64,000 bases of DNA from Prochlorococcus sp. AG-402-O21 (GCA_003216375.1 QCIZ01000007.1:1-64000), one strand, 5' to 3'. Shown: positions 42,578-51,460, numbered from the stretch's first letter. The notes: generated from the sequence alone by a model not told the origin. Translations and numbers: made by a program.

Positions 42578-42784
42578 TTAATTTTTAGCTTTAATCTCTT
42601 TAACTTCATTAATTAACCGCTCTTGTCTTTCAGGGGTAATAAATCCAAGAGATCCGCACTCATTAATATCTTGAATTGGATCTGATAGTCCATCGTGTTT
42701 CTCTAGCCATCCTTCAGTGCATCCTTTACATGCTAATTCATTTAATTCATTAGCCAAAGACTTGGCTTTCAAGCTATCCATCAA
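42578..42784 (-). CDS. Hypothetical protein with CKGC motif, 68 aa
   Basis: ELACKGCTEGWLEKHDG has a C-x2-C pair, and one more Cys lies in NECGSLG. The end is a charged helix (PERQERLINEVKEIK). First gene of the three-gene run. Confidence 0.6.
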   Translation of the reverse strand: MMDSLKAKSLANELNELACKGCTEGWLEKHDGLSDPIQDINECGSLGFITPERQERLINEVKEIKAKN

Positions 42785-42953
42785 TAAAAATTTAATTACT
42801 TCTTTCTTTCTACTCTACAGTCATTCGATAACTCAAGGAAAAAAAATTAATAGCCTTATTCAACAAAATTGTAAAGTTAGAAAATTTACACCTTATTAAT
42901 AGATAAGTGGAATCAAAGAAAATAAGAACCAAAACAATCTAGTTAGGAAGAAA

Positions 42954-43199
42954 TCATGCAGCTTCTTTTTTAAATTCCCGATAAATAGAAATGTCTATAG
43001 GTCTATTCACATCGGATTGAAAATCAACAATGTCTTGATAAATCTCATTAGGTAAAGGTTGCATTTCGCATCTTGAATAACATTTGCTGTAGTCATACTT
43101 TTTTACTGAAAACCTGTTGCTTAGGCGCTTAAAGATAGACAATGTCACAATGCAACTTGAGTTAGTTATATCGTTAGAAGCTGTAGATGCAATACGCAA
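42954..43199 (-). CDS. Hypothetical protein, 81 aa or shorter
   Basis: The C-terminal part MQPLPNEIYQDIVDFQSDVN is protein-like, and ATG at 43064 may be the true start. The upstream part is Ser/Cys-rich and less convincing. Confidence 0.4.
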   Translation of the reverse strand: MRIASTASNDITNSSCIVTLSIFKRLSNRFSVKKYDYSKCYSRCEMQPLPNEIYQDIVDFQSDVNRPIDISIYREFKKEAA

Positions 43200-43321
43200 A
43201 ACTACTAGCCTTCTCTATTAATTGAGTAAGTAGTTATTACTAATATTACTTTTTAGTAGCAGTTGCCACTTCATATCATTTTGTATAAAAAGCAAAATTT
43301 AAAAAGAGTTAAAAAAAAAAA

Positions 43322-43483
43322 ATGTCTTTATCTCCAAATGAGATGACTCCGTACATAAAAAAAATACAACAGAAATTTGATGAAGCACAATTGTTTTTAG
43401 TGAAAAATGGTTTTCACCAAGCCACAAAAGGGCTTTTACAAGACATCGAAAACGCTAACGGTATAAATAAAAAAACTAACTAA
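43322..43483 (+). CDS. Small helical protein, 53 aa
   Basis: MSLSPNEMTPYIKKIQQKFD is followed by a helix (LVKNGFHQATKGLLQDI). Clean frame with an A-rich leader. No family recognised. Confidence 0.55.
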   Translation: MSLSPNEMTPYIKKIQQKFDEAQLFLVKNGFHQATKGLLQDIENANGINKKTN

Positions 43484-43580
43484 CATCATCCCAGCTGATG
43501 AAAGCGAAAACAACAATGTCTGTAGGGACAAAAGTAAAATGGTAAACATATACATCCTCTAATATTCACTAACCCTTTCC

Positions 43581-43877
43581 ATGGCAACTGAAATCACTGT
43601 TTTAGACTTCAAGCTTAGTAATACTTTTTCAGAGTATTGCACTCATATGAATGCCCCAGAGCAGCAGGCGATGTTTAAAGAAATGGGTGTTAAAATTTTT
43701 TATATCGGTGAATGTATAGGAGACTCTAAAAGAGCAACTGTTATGTTTGAAGGACCAGAGAATGTTTTATATAACATTTTTATCAGTCCGGAAACAAAGC
43801 CTATTGTTGAGGCTTCTGGTCATATTTATGAAGAAACCAAAATCACAAGATGGATAAACAATTGTCCTAATTGCTAA
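43581..43877 (+). CDS. Distant DUF3764-like small protein, 98 aa
   Basis: TEITVLDFKLSNTFSEYCTH, then VKIFYIGECIGDSKRATVMF and EASGHIYEETKITRWI mirror 51963-52241 (TTVFTFKI..; IKPLYRGVSKDDPELVVVI; EATGHIYDSTVIT). It ends in CPNC, absent from the others. Confidence 0.65.
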   Translation: MATEITVLDFKLSNTFSEYCTHMNAPEQQAMFKEMGVKIFYIGECIGDSKRATVMFEGPENVLYNIFISPETKPIVEASGHIYEETKITRWINNCPNC

Positions 43878-43897
43878 TTTTTACGTGTTGAAGTTCG

Positions 43898-44047
43898 TCA
43901 AGTAATTGTATCTGGAATCATAGGTATTGAATGTTTTTTGCCGTCTGGGCTTACATATATATTCTCTTTCCCATATTCTGTATCAATGATTTTTTCAAAA
44001 TGAGTCCCCTTTGGAAGATGTAAAAAATATTTTTGTGCTCTGTTCAT
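43898..44047 (-). CDS. Hypothetical protein, 49 aa
   Basis: FLHLPKGTHFEKIIDTEYGK and SPDGKKHSIPMIPDT look like a small beta-rich soluble protein. Clean frame. Confidence 0.55.
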   Translation of the reverse strand: MNRAQKYFLHLPKGTHFEKIIDTEYGKENIYVSPDGKKHSIPMIPDTIT

Positions 44048-44127
44048 CTTATTTATACAGTTATTTAAAAATAACTAGCATTTTTACCAACGACAACATA
44101 TTGATTGTTTTATGAGAGTTTTGGTGG

Positions 44128-44460
44128 CTAAATATTTGATTTTTCTAAAGCAGTTAACAATCTTCCAACTCTAGTTCCATTAACTCCAAGATCGCCACCA
44201 CCATATCTTGATGCGGATTTGATTTGAATCTTCTTATCGATTTTTAAAATCTCCAAGTCGTCTGGAAATCTGAAAATCAAACTACGACAAACCCCTTTCC
44301 AATATTTATCATTAACCTCTAAAACTTTAGTTCTAGGAATTTCCTGGGCAATCCTAATAAGTTGCTCAAAGGTCTTGTCAACATCTTCAAATTCTTTTTG
44401 AAAAAAAACGCAATTAAACGGATTTAAACAGGGACTAAGACCTGATTTAGGATCTGGCAT
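44128..44460 (-). CDS. DUF1499-family protein
   Basis: The 110-aa protein has CLNPFNCV near the N-terminus, FRFPDDLEILKIDKKIQIKS and ASRYGGGDLGVNGTRV, the DUF1499 signature. No catalytic role is known. Confidence 0.85.
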   Translation of the reverse strand: MPDPKSGLSPCLNPFNCVFFQKEFEDVDKTFEQLIRIAQEIPRTKVLEVNDKYWKGVCRSLIFRFPDDLEILKIDKKIQIKSASRYGGGDLGVNGTRVGRLLTALEKSNI

Positions 44461-44618
44461 ATTTTCTATGAATTCACATATTGATCATGAGAAAAGTTTA
44501 TCCCCCGATTGGTCTTGTTTTTCAGAAATTTATTACTAAGTGATGTCTAGTTCTCCCTACCTAAAATGCCCGTGCAAAAACTATCCTTCGATTAAATTTA
44601 TAAAAACAATTTTTGAGC

Positions 44619-44714
44619 ATGACACGATTAGATAAAACAGGGATGATAATGATTGTTTTCAGTGTGGCCTCAACACTTCCTTATCAGTTTCATTATCTCT
44701 CTTCTATGAGTTGA
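44619..44714 (+). CDS. Tiny membrane peptide, 31 aa
   Basis: MTRLDKTGMIMIVFSVAST is followed by LPYQFHYLSS. Weakly supported by its basic start and helix. Confidence 0.35.
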   Translation: MTRLDKTGMIMIVFSVASTLPYQFHYLSSMS

Positions 44715-44720
44715 TACAGG

Positions 44721-45272
44721 TTAATCCCTCTCTCTATAGATAGTACTAATTAAAGGTCTATTGATTAAAGGCGGCTCATTTCCATATCCAATCCAAATAA
44801 AACCAATAATTTCCTCCTCACTTGAATTTATTTGTGCGATTTTATAGGTATTAGGGTCTTTAGTGATTTTTCCTGTTGACCACTTGCAACCAACATAATC
44901 GGCGACAAGTGAAAGCGACAGGTTTTGAATCGCGCAAGCACAAGCAGCATAATCTTCGAGTTTTTGAGCTTGATTATCAGTACATACTTGAGTGGCAATA
45001 AGCAAATGGGAAGGGTTAAGCATTTTTTCCTTTATTTTTTTTAAACTAGATTCATCTATTGACTTATTACCGAATTTCAGAGTCAGCTGTAATTGATATA
45101 GAAGTTCCCTTTTTTTTATCCCAATGTTGGTAAAACGCCATGGGAAAGTCCTTCTGTGACAGGGTGCCTGATTAGCTGCATCTATTGATTTTTGAATTAC
45201 TTCGCTAGGAACACTTTTTTTGGAAAAGATATGAATGGTCCTTCGTTTTTTAATTGCTTCAGCTATTTCCAT
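44721..45272 (-). CDS. Nitroreductase-family flavoprotein
   Basis: The 183-aa protein has the FMN-binding start KKRRTIHIF, AANQAPCHRRTFPWRF and ACACAIQNLSLSLVADYVGC with KWSTGKI, matching the nitroreductase fold. NAD(P)H-dependent reduction is expected; substrate unknown. Confidence 0.85.
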   Translation of the reverse strand: MEIAEAIKKRRTIHIFSKKSVPSEVIQKSIDAANQAPCHRRTFPWRFTNIGIKKRELLYQLQLTLKFGNKSIDESSLKKIKEKMLNPSHLLIATQVCTDNQAQKLEDYAACACAIQNLSLSLVADYVGCKWSTGKITKDPNTYKIAQINSSEEEIIGFIWIGYGNEPPLINRPLISTIYRERD

Positions 45273-45423
45273 GATTTTTTCTTGACGTTATTAACTACAC
45301 TATTAGCTTTAGTGAAAATTTTACAAAAAGTTTAGTTTAAAGACCTGTATAAATAAAAGTGTTTAAATCATCTCCAGCTTGAATCTCACATCTAAAAAAA
45401 AATGATTAGTTGAAAATCACTTA

Positions 45424-45693
45424 TTAAGCAACTTTGTCAAGAATTACATTTGATGGTTTTGAAAATAACGAGACGACTTGGCCCATGGGTGTCTTGAATA
45501 CGCGTTCGACAATTTCTCCATTATTGATAATTACCCTCGTATTCAAGGAACCAGAAGGTAGATTTACAGATCTTTTTTTTAGAAGAATTTCTAGCTCTGG
45601 ATAGTGATCATTAGGTTTAAGAACCTCTTTTAACTCAGGATGTAGATCTAAGATTGCGTCATCAAAGGCCTTAAACTTTTTCGTTAAAACCAT
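45424..45693 (-). CDS. Small protein of the LPSGS/GEIVERV family, 89 aa
   Basis: LPSGSLNTRVIINNGEIVER, then VFKTPMGQVVSLF is nearly the same as LPSGSMNTKVIVTEGEIVER, VYKTPKGEIISLF in 49066-49281. A small beta-sheet protein is likely. This copy carries an insertion (LEILLKKRSVN) before the conserved core. Confidence 0.7.
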   Translation of the reverse strand: MVLTKKFKAFDDAILDLHPELKEVLKPNDHYPELEILLKKRSVNLPSGSLNTRVIINNGEIVERVFKTPMGQVVSLFSKPSNVILDKVA

Positions 45694-45862
45694 ACTTTGA
45701 GAAAGCTGTTACTTATGACTTGTAACCTACTGATCTCATGACGTAAAGAGTATTTAAACTAAGATAGGGATAAACTTAATAAGACTTTAAATAAAGCTTT
45801 AATGAGCAATGAATAAATTCATATAATAAGTTTTACTGGTAGCTAAAAGTGAAAAATAGTCA

Positions 45863-46039
45863 TTAATATCTAGTAGCATCAATCACTCGCTGTTCATGAT
45901 GAGAAATAGACGTTACCTCAGTACTTCTGTCATTTAAAACTGACTGTGTAAAAACTGTAATAGCTGCAATACTTGGTGTAATAGGTAAAAACATGAACAA
46001 TGCCAACATACTACTGTTAGGTTTAAGTAATCTTTGCAT
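45863..46039 (-). CDS. Small exported protein, 58 aa
   Basis: A signal-type start (QRLLKPNSSMLALFMFLPIT) leads to a polar tail (DRSTEVTSISHHEQRVI). No cysteine. Unknown function. Confidence 0.55.
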   Translation of the reverse strand: MQRLLKPNSSMLALFMFLPITPSIAAITVFTQSVLNDRSTEVTSISHHEQRVIDATRY

Positions 46040-46117
46040 TAATAAATAAAGGATTTAATTATTATTCTCAACAACTTTTAGGTGATTTGCGTGTTCGGTT
46101 TCCCTTGAATAAAGCTA

Positions 46118-46315
46118 TTAGTTTGACCTGTAATACCATCTAAACACCTTTGGTCGTTTCCAGAGCATTGTATAAATAGCTTCAAGTGCCTTTTGAGTTT
46201 TAGGTAGCTTGCAACTAGGCCATGACTGTTGAGTAATCATTGTGATTATTTCGGAGTCATTATTATTTCTACATCGGATGCCACCTATAAAGCCAGAGTA
46301 ATAAAACTCAGGCAA
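46118..46315 (-). CDS. Hypothetical protein, 65 aa
   Basis: A basic, aromatic-rich protein (PKTQKALEAIYTMLWKRPKV) with two cysteines. No family recognised. It lies close after the terminator at 46371-46400. Confidence 0.45.
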   Translation of the reverse strand: MPEFYYSGFIGGIRCRNNNDSEIITMITQQSWPSCKLPKTQKALEAIYTMLWKRPKVFRWYYRSN

Positions 46316-46370
46316 AAATACATAGAACCAAAACTATTACTCAGCTAGATATATGTGGAGCCAATAAGCA

Positions 46371-46400
46371 TAAAAAAAAGGGGCAATTTATGCCCCTTTT
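46371..46400 (-). terminator. Terminator of the DUF4278 gene
   Basis: AAAAGGGGCA and TGCCCCTTTT pair around a short loop, and the reverse strand continues with eight T. Confidence 0.8.
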
Positions 46401-46414
46401 AGATCACCTTTGAA

Positions 46415-46585
46415 TTACTTTTGGTATGTATTACCTCTGTAAGTTAAGGATGCTTGCATCTGCTTTTTAGCTTCTGCCTGCCTAGATGTGTAGACGTTAC
46501 TTCTGTAACTAAGTTCTACAACTTTTTTTGGAGTAGCTTCTTTATGTTGAAGGTACTCTTTGCCTCTGTAAGTAAGAACAGTCAT
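46415..46585 (-). CDS. DUF4278-family protein with YRG repeats
   Basis: The 56-aa protein has three copies of the LxYRGxxY pattern: LTYRGKEY, LSYRSNVY and LTYRGNTY. This is the DUF4278 signature common in cyanobacteria. The region 46586-46885 upstream has no gene I can support. Confidence 0.8.
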   Translation of the reverse strand: MTVLTYRGKEYLQHKEATPKKVVELSYRSNVYTSRQAEAKKQMQASLTYRGNTYQK

Positions 46586-46885
46586 TGCTCTTTCTCGTAG
46601 TGCTCAAGACCCCGTTCCATGTCTCGAGTCTTACTGCAGCTTAAAATTTAGCTGAACGTGTATCAAAAATAACAGAAATTATCTTTAAACGATGTTCCTC
46701 GTGATACATAAAGCAGTGAATTAAGTAGTGTTAACCGAAATAGTTGCATTTCTTACTAAAAAACACCTTTAAATCACTAAAAAAGTTAATTATTTATCCT
46801 CTTCTTTTTCTTTCTTAAACTAAACCAACCTTCCCCTTTCCCCTCCTCTTACAAAAGTCATTAAAGCACAAAAAAAGGATCCAAA

Positions 46886-47116
46886 ATGGCAAAGATTGTC
46901 AAAGTAATTAACGGCTTAAAACCAGATGAAGCAATATTTAGAAAAATTGAATCAAATGCTTCCATAACACTTCAAGAAGGTAAACCATTCAGTAACCACA
47001 CAAAAGCCTCGTTATTTAATACCCAGTTTCTAAAAACTACTATCACTATTAAATTGATCAAAAGAAGCATGAATAAACGAAGTTTTGGATCCTCTATCCC
47101 CATAAATCTATTGTAA
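46886..47116 (+). CDS. Hypothetical basic protein, 76 aa
   Basis: An AAAGGATCC leader, a possible ribosome-binding site, precedes ATG. The protein is basic (TITIKLIKRSMNKRSFG) and has low resemblance to anything known. Confidence 0.4.
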   Translation: MAKIVKVINGLKPDEAIFRKIESNASITLQEGKPFSNHTKASLFNTQFLKTTITIKLIKRSMNKRSFGSSIPINLL

Positions 47117-47209
47117 TTAAGTTTTTGTTAGGCAAGGCCATTTACAAAGATGTTAACAATTATGGGGCTACAGGAAGTTGGTAAGGAGTTAATAGAGTAT
47201 GTATGATTT

Positions 47210-47467
47210 TCAATCCGCTTTAAAAGGCCTACCACCTTTACTTAAATAATCCATATATTTATCAGATTCTTTGAGGTAATAATTCCTGCTTTGACCAATA
47301 TATCTAGCTTCAATTAAGAGATCCGTAACTTCAGGCCAAAAAGATTCAGGGACCAACTCAAGAGGGTTAATTGCACTTGGATTCCAATTCAACTCAGTCA
47401 AAAATAGAAACCAAATCGACTTGCACTTAATGAAATCAGATAAACAATCTGAATTAAAATTATTCAT
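47210..47467 (-). CDS. Hypothetical protein, 85 aa
   Basis: SIWFLFLTELNWNPSAINPL and ELVPESFWPEVTDLLIEARY suggest a small helical protein. It starts inside the end of purT (eight-base overlap), so the two are co-transcribed. Confidence 0.6.
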   Translation of the reverse strand: MNNFNSDCLSDFIKCKSIWFLFLTELNWNPSAINPLELVPESFWPEVTDLLIEARYIGQSRNYYLKESDKYMDYLSKGGRPFKAD

Positions 47468-48629
47468 TTATAAATTGGACTGATTGAGCTGCTTTGTCAG
47501 CTTTGATTTTTGCCTCATCGATGGTTTCTGCATTTGCTACAGCTACTCCCATTCGACGACCTTCAGTAGAGCTCGGCTTGCCAAATATAAATACACCTGT
47601 ATTCGGTTGACTTAAGGCATCTTCAAGTCCCGTAAAAGCTATGTTTGTAGTTTTCTTGGAAGCCAAAATCACTCTGCTCGCAGAAGCTTCATGACAAACT
47701 ATTTCTGGAATTGGGATACCTAAAACAGCTCTAAGGTGTAATTCAAACTCATTTAAATTTTGGCTAATCAAAGTTACTAAGCCTGTGTCATGTGGTCTTG
47801 GTGACAGCTCTGAAAAAATCACCTCCTCACCCCTAATAAAAAATTCAACGCCAAACAAACCAACTCCACCAAGATTATCAGTGACACATTTGGCTATCTT
47901 TTGAGCCTTATCTAAAACACTTTCAGTTAAAGTAGCTGGTTGCCAACTACATTGATAATCTCCATTCTTTTGCTCATGTCCTATCGGTTCACAAAATAAT
48001 GTTTTACCATTAAATTGTCTAATAGTTAATAAAGTAATTTCTAAATCAAAATCAATAAATTCCTCTAATATAATTTTATTTGATTTACCTCTTGATTTTT
48101 CAATAGCCAAATCCCAAGCCTGGACTAAATCATTTTTATTATTAACTAAGCTTTGTCCTTTACCTGAAGAACTCATAACTGGCTTAATTAATAAAGGATA
48201 ACCAATCGCATCTGCACAAAAATTAAGTTCGGATTGATTCATCGCATAACTAAATTTTGCAGTTCTTATATTTAATTCGTTAGCAGCTAAATCTCTGATT
48301 TTATCTCTATTCATAGTTATCGCAGTAGCTCTAGCATTTGGTATTACTGTTATTTTTTGTTCGATTTCCTTTAATACATCAACTGCAAGAGCCTCAATTT
48401 CAGGAATAATTATATCAGGATTACATTTATATATCACTTCTTTTAATTCACTACCATTATTCATATTTAATACTTCAACTTGATCAGCTATCTGCATGGC
48501 TGGCGCATCATTATATCTGTCACATGCAATAACATAACAACCTAATCTTTTTGCTGCAATTGCCACCTCTTTCCCTAATTCTCCGCTACCTAAAAGCAAT
48601 ATTTTCTTTGGAAAAACGTTCATAATCAT
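47460..48629 (-). CDS. purT: Formate-dependent GAR transformylase
   Basis: The 389-aa ATP-grasp enzyme makes formyl-GAR from glycinamide ribotide, formate and ATP in purine synthesis. The N-terminal ILLLGSGELGKEVAIAAKRL, the ATP-grasp motif IGYPLLIKPVMSSSGKGQS, and FFIRGEEVIFSELSPRPHDT with LVTLISQNLNEFELHLRA are PurT signatures, and the length is normal. MIMN gives two adjacent starts. Confidence 0.95.
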   Translation of the reverse strand: MIMNVFPKKILLLGSGELGKEVAIAAKRLGCYVIACDRYNDAPAMQIADQVEVLNMNNGSELKEVIYKCNPDIIIPEIEALAVDVLKEIEQKITVIPNARATAITMNRDKIRDLAANELNIRTAKFSYAMNQSELNFCADAIGYPLLIKPVMSSSGKGQSLVNNKNDLVQAWDLAIEKSRGKSNKIILEEFIDFDLEITLLTIRQFNGKTLFCEPIGHEQKNGDYQCSWQPATLTESVLDKAQKIAKCVTDNLGGVGLFGVEFFIRGEEVIFSELSPRPHDTGLVTLISQNLNEFELHLRAVLGIPIPEIVCHEASASRVILASKKTTNIAFTGLEDALSQPNTGVFIFGKPSSTEGRRMGVAVANAETIDEAKIKADKAAQSVQFINE

Positions 48630-49065
48630 ATCTATAGGTCAAAAATATAAATTAATATAATATCTCTTAAACAGAATTAATAATAAAAAAAAGAAGTAGA
48701 AATTAACAGAGACACTGAAAGGGAAAAATTATTCTTAATACAACAGAGCGATTTTTGTTGATGGATAAAATCAATTGATCATTCGCGATTGTTTTTCGAC
48801 TCAATAAGATAGAAGAATGATATTTCCACCACAACAAGTAATTTTTGGATAACTACTTTTGAGTACTGCAATGGTATTGATTTTGGACATTAGGTAGAAC
48901 CCTTTTTAAAACAATGAAAACAAGCTTATAAAAGCAATTCCTAATCCAAAAAGCATATCCAATTTTTCACGTTAGTCCTATAAATAGCTGATTAGCTATA
49001 CAAGCTCTTTACGAGTAGAGAAAAGTTAGTTAAAAGAAAGTAATAACTTCGACTTATTTATTGGA
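48630..49065. other. Intergenic region without a supported gene
   Basis: About 435 bp of AT-rich sequence. It should contain the purT promoter and the promoter for 49066. No protein-like frame or clear hairpin seen. Confidence 0.5.
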
Positions 49066-49281
49066 ATGGTTGCCAAGAAGAAAATTAAAGACTTCAAGGA
49101 TTTGGATCAGTTCCCAGATTTAAAAGAAGCTCTAGTACCAGCTATTAAGACATTGCCCTCAGGTTCAATGAATACTAAAGTAATCGTTACTGAAGGCGAA
49201 ATTGTAGAGAGAGTTTATAAAACACCAAAAGGTGAAATTATATCTCTTTTCGCAAATGACTTATCTGAACAAGCTGCCTAA
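49066..49281 (+). CDS. Small protein of the LPSGS/GEIVERV family, 71 aa
   Basis: It has FKDLDQFPDLKEALVPAIKT and then the conserved core LPSGSMNTKVIV..GEIVER. Sister of 45424-45693, lacking its internal insertion. Confidence 0.7.
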   Translation: MVAKKKIKDFKDLDQFPDLKEALVPAIKTLPSGSMNTKVIVTEGEIVERVYKTPKGEIISLFANDLSEQAA

Positions 49282-49424
49282 ATTTTCTTGTTAAAATCAA
49301 TTATTTTAGTATTTCTCCATAGAAAAGGTTGGATCATAATGTCAGAACAACAAGAAAAGATGGCAAAGAAAACATCCAATATTGAGCAGATCTGTAATCC
49401 TAGTTTATTGTTTTTAATTGATCA

Positions 49425-49817
49425 ATGTCTTCTAAAGAAGAAATCCTGTCCATCCTAGAAGCCTTTGCCTCAACAGAGAGAATGGGATCATTTTTTTTAT
49501 ACAATGCAACCCCAGACTTTTTATTTATAAGACCAAGCGGAAATCCCATTGACGCGAAAGGTTTTCAAGAGATGTGGTCCTCAGGAGATCTTGTATTACA
49601 AAGCGCAGAAGTCACAAAGGTGCACAAATTTGAACTCTTAGGTTCAAATGCTGCAATGTGCGTTTTCACCCTAGGTTCAAAATTTACTTATAAAGGGACT
49701 CAAAATGATGACCTCCCTACAGTAACTTCTATTTTTAAAAAGATTGATGAGAAATGGAAAGTAGCGTGGATGCAAAGATCTTCAGGCCAGTCAGATATGA
49801 CTTTGTGGAACGACTAA
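49425..49817 (+). CDS. NTF2/SnoaL-like protein (DUF3804 type)
   Basis: The 130-aa protein shows a cone-shaped NTF2-like layout: ILEAFASTERMGSFFLYNAT, FIRPSGNPIDAKGFQEMW, CVFTLGSKFTYKGTQNDDLP and IDEKWKVAWMQRSSG. A binding or isomerase-like role cannot be told apart. The DUF number is my best recollection. Confidence 0.7.
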   Translation: MSSKEEILSILEAFASTERMGSFFLYNATPDFLFIRPSGNPIDAKGFQEMWSSGDLVLQSAEVTKVHKFELLGSNAAMCVFTLGSKFTYKGTQNDDLPTVTSIFKKIDEKWKVAWMQRSSGQSDMTLWND

Positions 49818-49931
49818 TTTATATTTCCTTCTTAATGGTTAAGTATTCGTAAATTCTATTTATATCCTTACGTCTGAAGTAATCATTGAACAAGATAGAT
49901 AATTTAAAAGAGAAACAGTTAATAGTCGTAA

Positions 49932-50108
49932 ATGCAAGAAAAGCCAGATGTTGAAGAGCTGATTGCAGATTCAATGACATTGCTCTTAATTAGAGCCCAA
50001 AAGCTACCTAAAAGGGAAAGACTAGCAATTGCTCAAGAGTTTAGAGAATGGCTTAATGGTAGTTGCAAAGTAGAAGATATATTGATCCTAGATACAAGAA
50101 TCAAATAG
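49932..50108 (+). CDS. Small helical protein, 58 aa
   Basis: DVEELIADSMTLLLIRAQKL and ERLAIAQEFREWLNG form two amphipathic helices. Clean ATG and TAG. No family recognised. Confidence 0.6.
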   Translation: MQEKPDVEELIADSMTLLLIRAQKLPKRERLAIAQEFREWLNGSCKVEDILILDTRIK

Positions 50109-50192
50109 TAATAACTACATCCAGTTGACAATCATCAATATTACTGAATTAATTACATTGCGTTAATCACGCGCTAATCAAACAAAAAACCA

Positions 50193-50237
50193 TTAAAAAA
50201 AGCCTCTCCCGTAATGACAGAGAAGAGGCCTTTTTTT
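50193..50237 (-). terminator. Terminator of the hli array
   Basis: On the reverse strand, AAGGCCTCTTC pairs with the GAGAGGCTT side and is followed by a T-run. It lies 20 bp after the last hli stop. Confidence 0.75.
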
Positions 50238-50257
50238 ATTAGATTTAAAAGTTAGGT

Positions 50258-50383
50258 CTATACAATACCTGGGATGATCCAGCCTGTTATTCCGTAGTTA
50301 ATTACAGCTGCAAAGAAGCCCATCATCGCTAGGCGGCCGTTCATTTGCTCGGCAGTTTTCCAATAGTTAGTTTCTTTGTTCAT
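50258..50383 (-). CDS. hli: High-light-inducible protein, 41 aa (array gene 4)
   Basis: ETNYWKTAEQMNGRLAMMGF and GITGWIIPGIV are the Hli helix and tail. The start overlaps the previous stop by one base (TAATG). Last gene of a four-gene array. Confidence 0.9.
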   Translation of the reverse strand: MNKETNYWKTAEQMNGRLAMMGFFAAVINYGITGWIIPGIV

Positions 50384-50529
50384 TACACGAAACCTGGAAT
50401 GATTTGGCCGGTTGTTAGGTATGCGCCAATAAGAGCTAAGCAGCCAACAGATGCAGCGAGACCATTGAGTCGTTCAGCAATGACTTTGCCTTCTTCTACT
50501 CTTGGAGTTTCTGTGGTTTGGTTTTTCAT
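50383..50529 (-). CDS. hli: High-light-inducible protein, 48 aa (array gene 3)
   Basis: VIAERLNGLAASVGCLALIG and TTGQIIPGFV. The core ExLNGxAA deviates from NGRxAM. One-base stop/start overlaps on both sides. Confidence 0.88.
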   Translation of the reverse strand: MKNQTTETPRVEEGKVIAERLNGLAASVGCLALIGAYLTTGQIIPGFV

Positions 50530-50648
50530 TAAACGACACCTGGGATAAGTTGACCGGTTGTTAGGTAGATACCTGTTAGCAGAACGAATGCCATCATGGC
50601 TGGTCTGCCGATGCTTCTTTCTAGAATTGTTTTGTTAGATGGTTGCAT
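50529..50648 (-). CDS. hli: High-light-inducible protein, 39 aa (array gene 2)
   Basis: TILERSIGRPAMMAFVLLTG and TTGQLIPGVV. The core ERSIGRPAM keeps Glu and Arg, with Ile in place of Asn. Translationally coupled to the next gene. Confidence 0.88.
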   Translation of the reverse strand: MQPSNKTILERSIGRPAMMAFVLLTGIYLTTGQLIPGVV

Positions 50649-50682
50649 TGTTTTTAGTAGTTACTTATTAGTAGTTATTGGC

Positions 50683-50889
50683 TTAGAAAATTCCAGGAAT
50701 GATTTGACCTGTTGAGAAGTATGAAACTAAAAGACTGATCATGCCGATCATTGCCCAACGACCATTAGTCTTTTCTGCTTCCTCTGGATAGCTGGTGTAG
50801 TCCTCTACAAGCTGAGGCTGTGTTTCACGGCCAAAGATGTTTTGCTTGCCGTACTCAGTGATTACCTGAGAAGAAGATGAACTTGTCAT
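50683..50889 (-). CDS. hli: High-light-inducible protein, 68 aa (array gene 1)
   Basis: It starts MTSSSSSQVITEYGKQN and ends with EEAEKTNGRWAMIGMI and STGQIIPGIF. Closest paralogue is 9343-9639. The frame is open to 51000, but the upstream part is not Hli-like, so ATG 50889 is chosen. The array resembles the hli6-hli9 cluster known in Prochlorococcus and carried by cyanophages. Confidence 0.88.
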   Translation of the reverse strand: MTSSSSSQVITEYGKQNIFGRETQPQLVEDYTSYPEEAEKTNGRWAMIGMISLLVSYFSTGQIIPGIF

Positions 50890-51070
50890 TACTGGAATTG
50901 CGTTGATGTGAATGAATGTAAAGTATGAATTTTCTAAACGGAAGATACGGTCGGGTACGGCTTCTTCTAATCCTGAACAGCTTTCAACCTCAAATACCAA
51001 CTACATCAACTCATTAGAGAGATATTGATCCAATGATTAGATCTATTGATAACCCTCATAAGTATAAATA

Positions 51071-51099
51071 GCCCGAACTGGTTAGCCCTACTTCAACCG
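51071..51099 (+). promoter_or_regulatory. Repeated upstream element GCCCGAnCTGGTTAGCCCTAC
   Basis: The first 21 bases, GCCCGAACTGGTTAGCCCTA followed by C, match the reverse of 60798-60826 at all but one position. Its core AGCCCTACCyrAACCG also begins the candidate RNAs at 54429 and 59599. It lies 74 bp before 51173. The other copy lies 95 bp before a paralogous gene. Confidence 0.55.
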
Positions 51100-51172
51100 T
51101 CCTACCCCTATTGAGAGCTTCTATTTATATTTCACTCATCTTTTTTAAACCACCTAGACCAAACTTTTAGTC

Positions 51173-51283
51173 ATGCTTGCAATTAACAAAACTACTGCTG
51201 CAAAACTAATCGTTCTCTGGAATCTTCCTGCACTTCTTTTATTAGCTGGTGCTTATGAAATTGGTACAACCGTATTTGCTTAA
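51173..51283 (+). CDS. Small membrane protein of the WNLP family, 36 aa
   Basis: TTAAKLIVLWNLPALLLLAG is a single helix. Relatives are 28408-28533 and 60593-60703. First of four short co-directional genes divergent from the hli array. Confidence 0.65.
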   Translation: MLAINKTTAAKLIVLWNLPALLLLAGAYEIGTTVFA

Positions 51284-51289
51284 CTAACA

Positions 51290-51454
51290 ATGACATCATC
51301 TGATAACAGCCCAAAGAATTGGTCCGAGTGGAACAGCACAAAGCATTTCACTGATTATTCGAGAGATTCAGGAACAGGCAAATTTGTTCGCTTTACGATT
51401 GCAGCCTTACTCTTCGTTCCTGTTGGTTTCCTTGCTTACATGACTACTATCTAA
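51290..51454 (+). CDS. Small C-anchored membrane protein, 54 aa
   Basis: A polar N-terminal half (NWSEWNSTKHFTDYSRDSGT) is followed by a helix near the end (FTIAALLFVPVGFLAYM). Seven bases after the previous stop. Confidence 0.6.
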   Translation: MTSSDNSPKNWSEWNSTKHFTDYSRDSGTGKFVRFTIAALLFVPVGFLAYMTTI

Positions 51455-51460
51455 AAGCAA

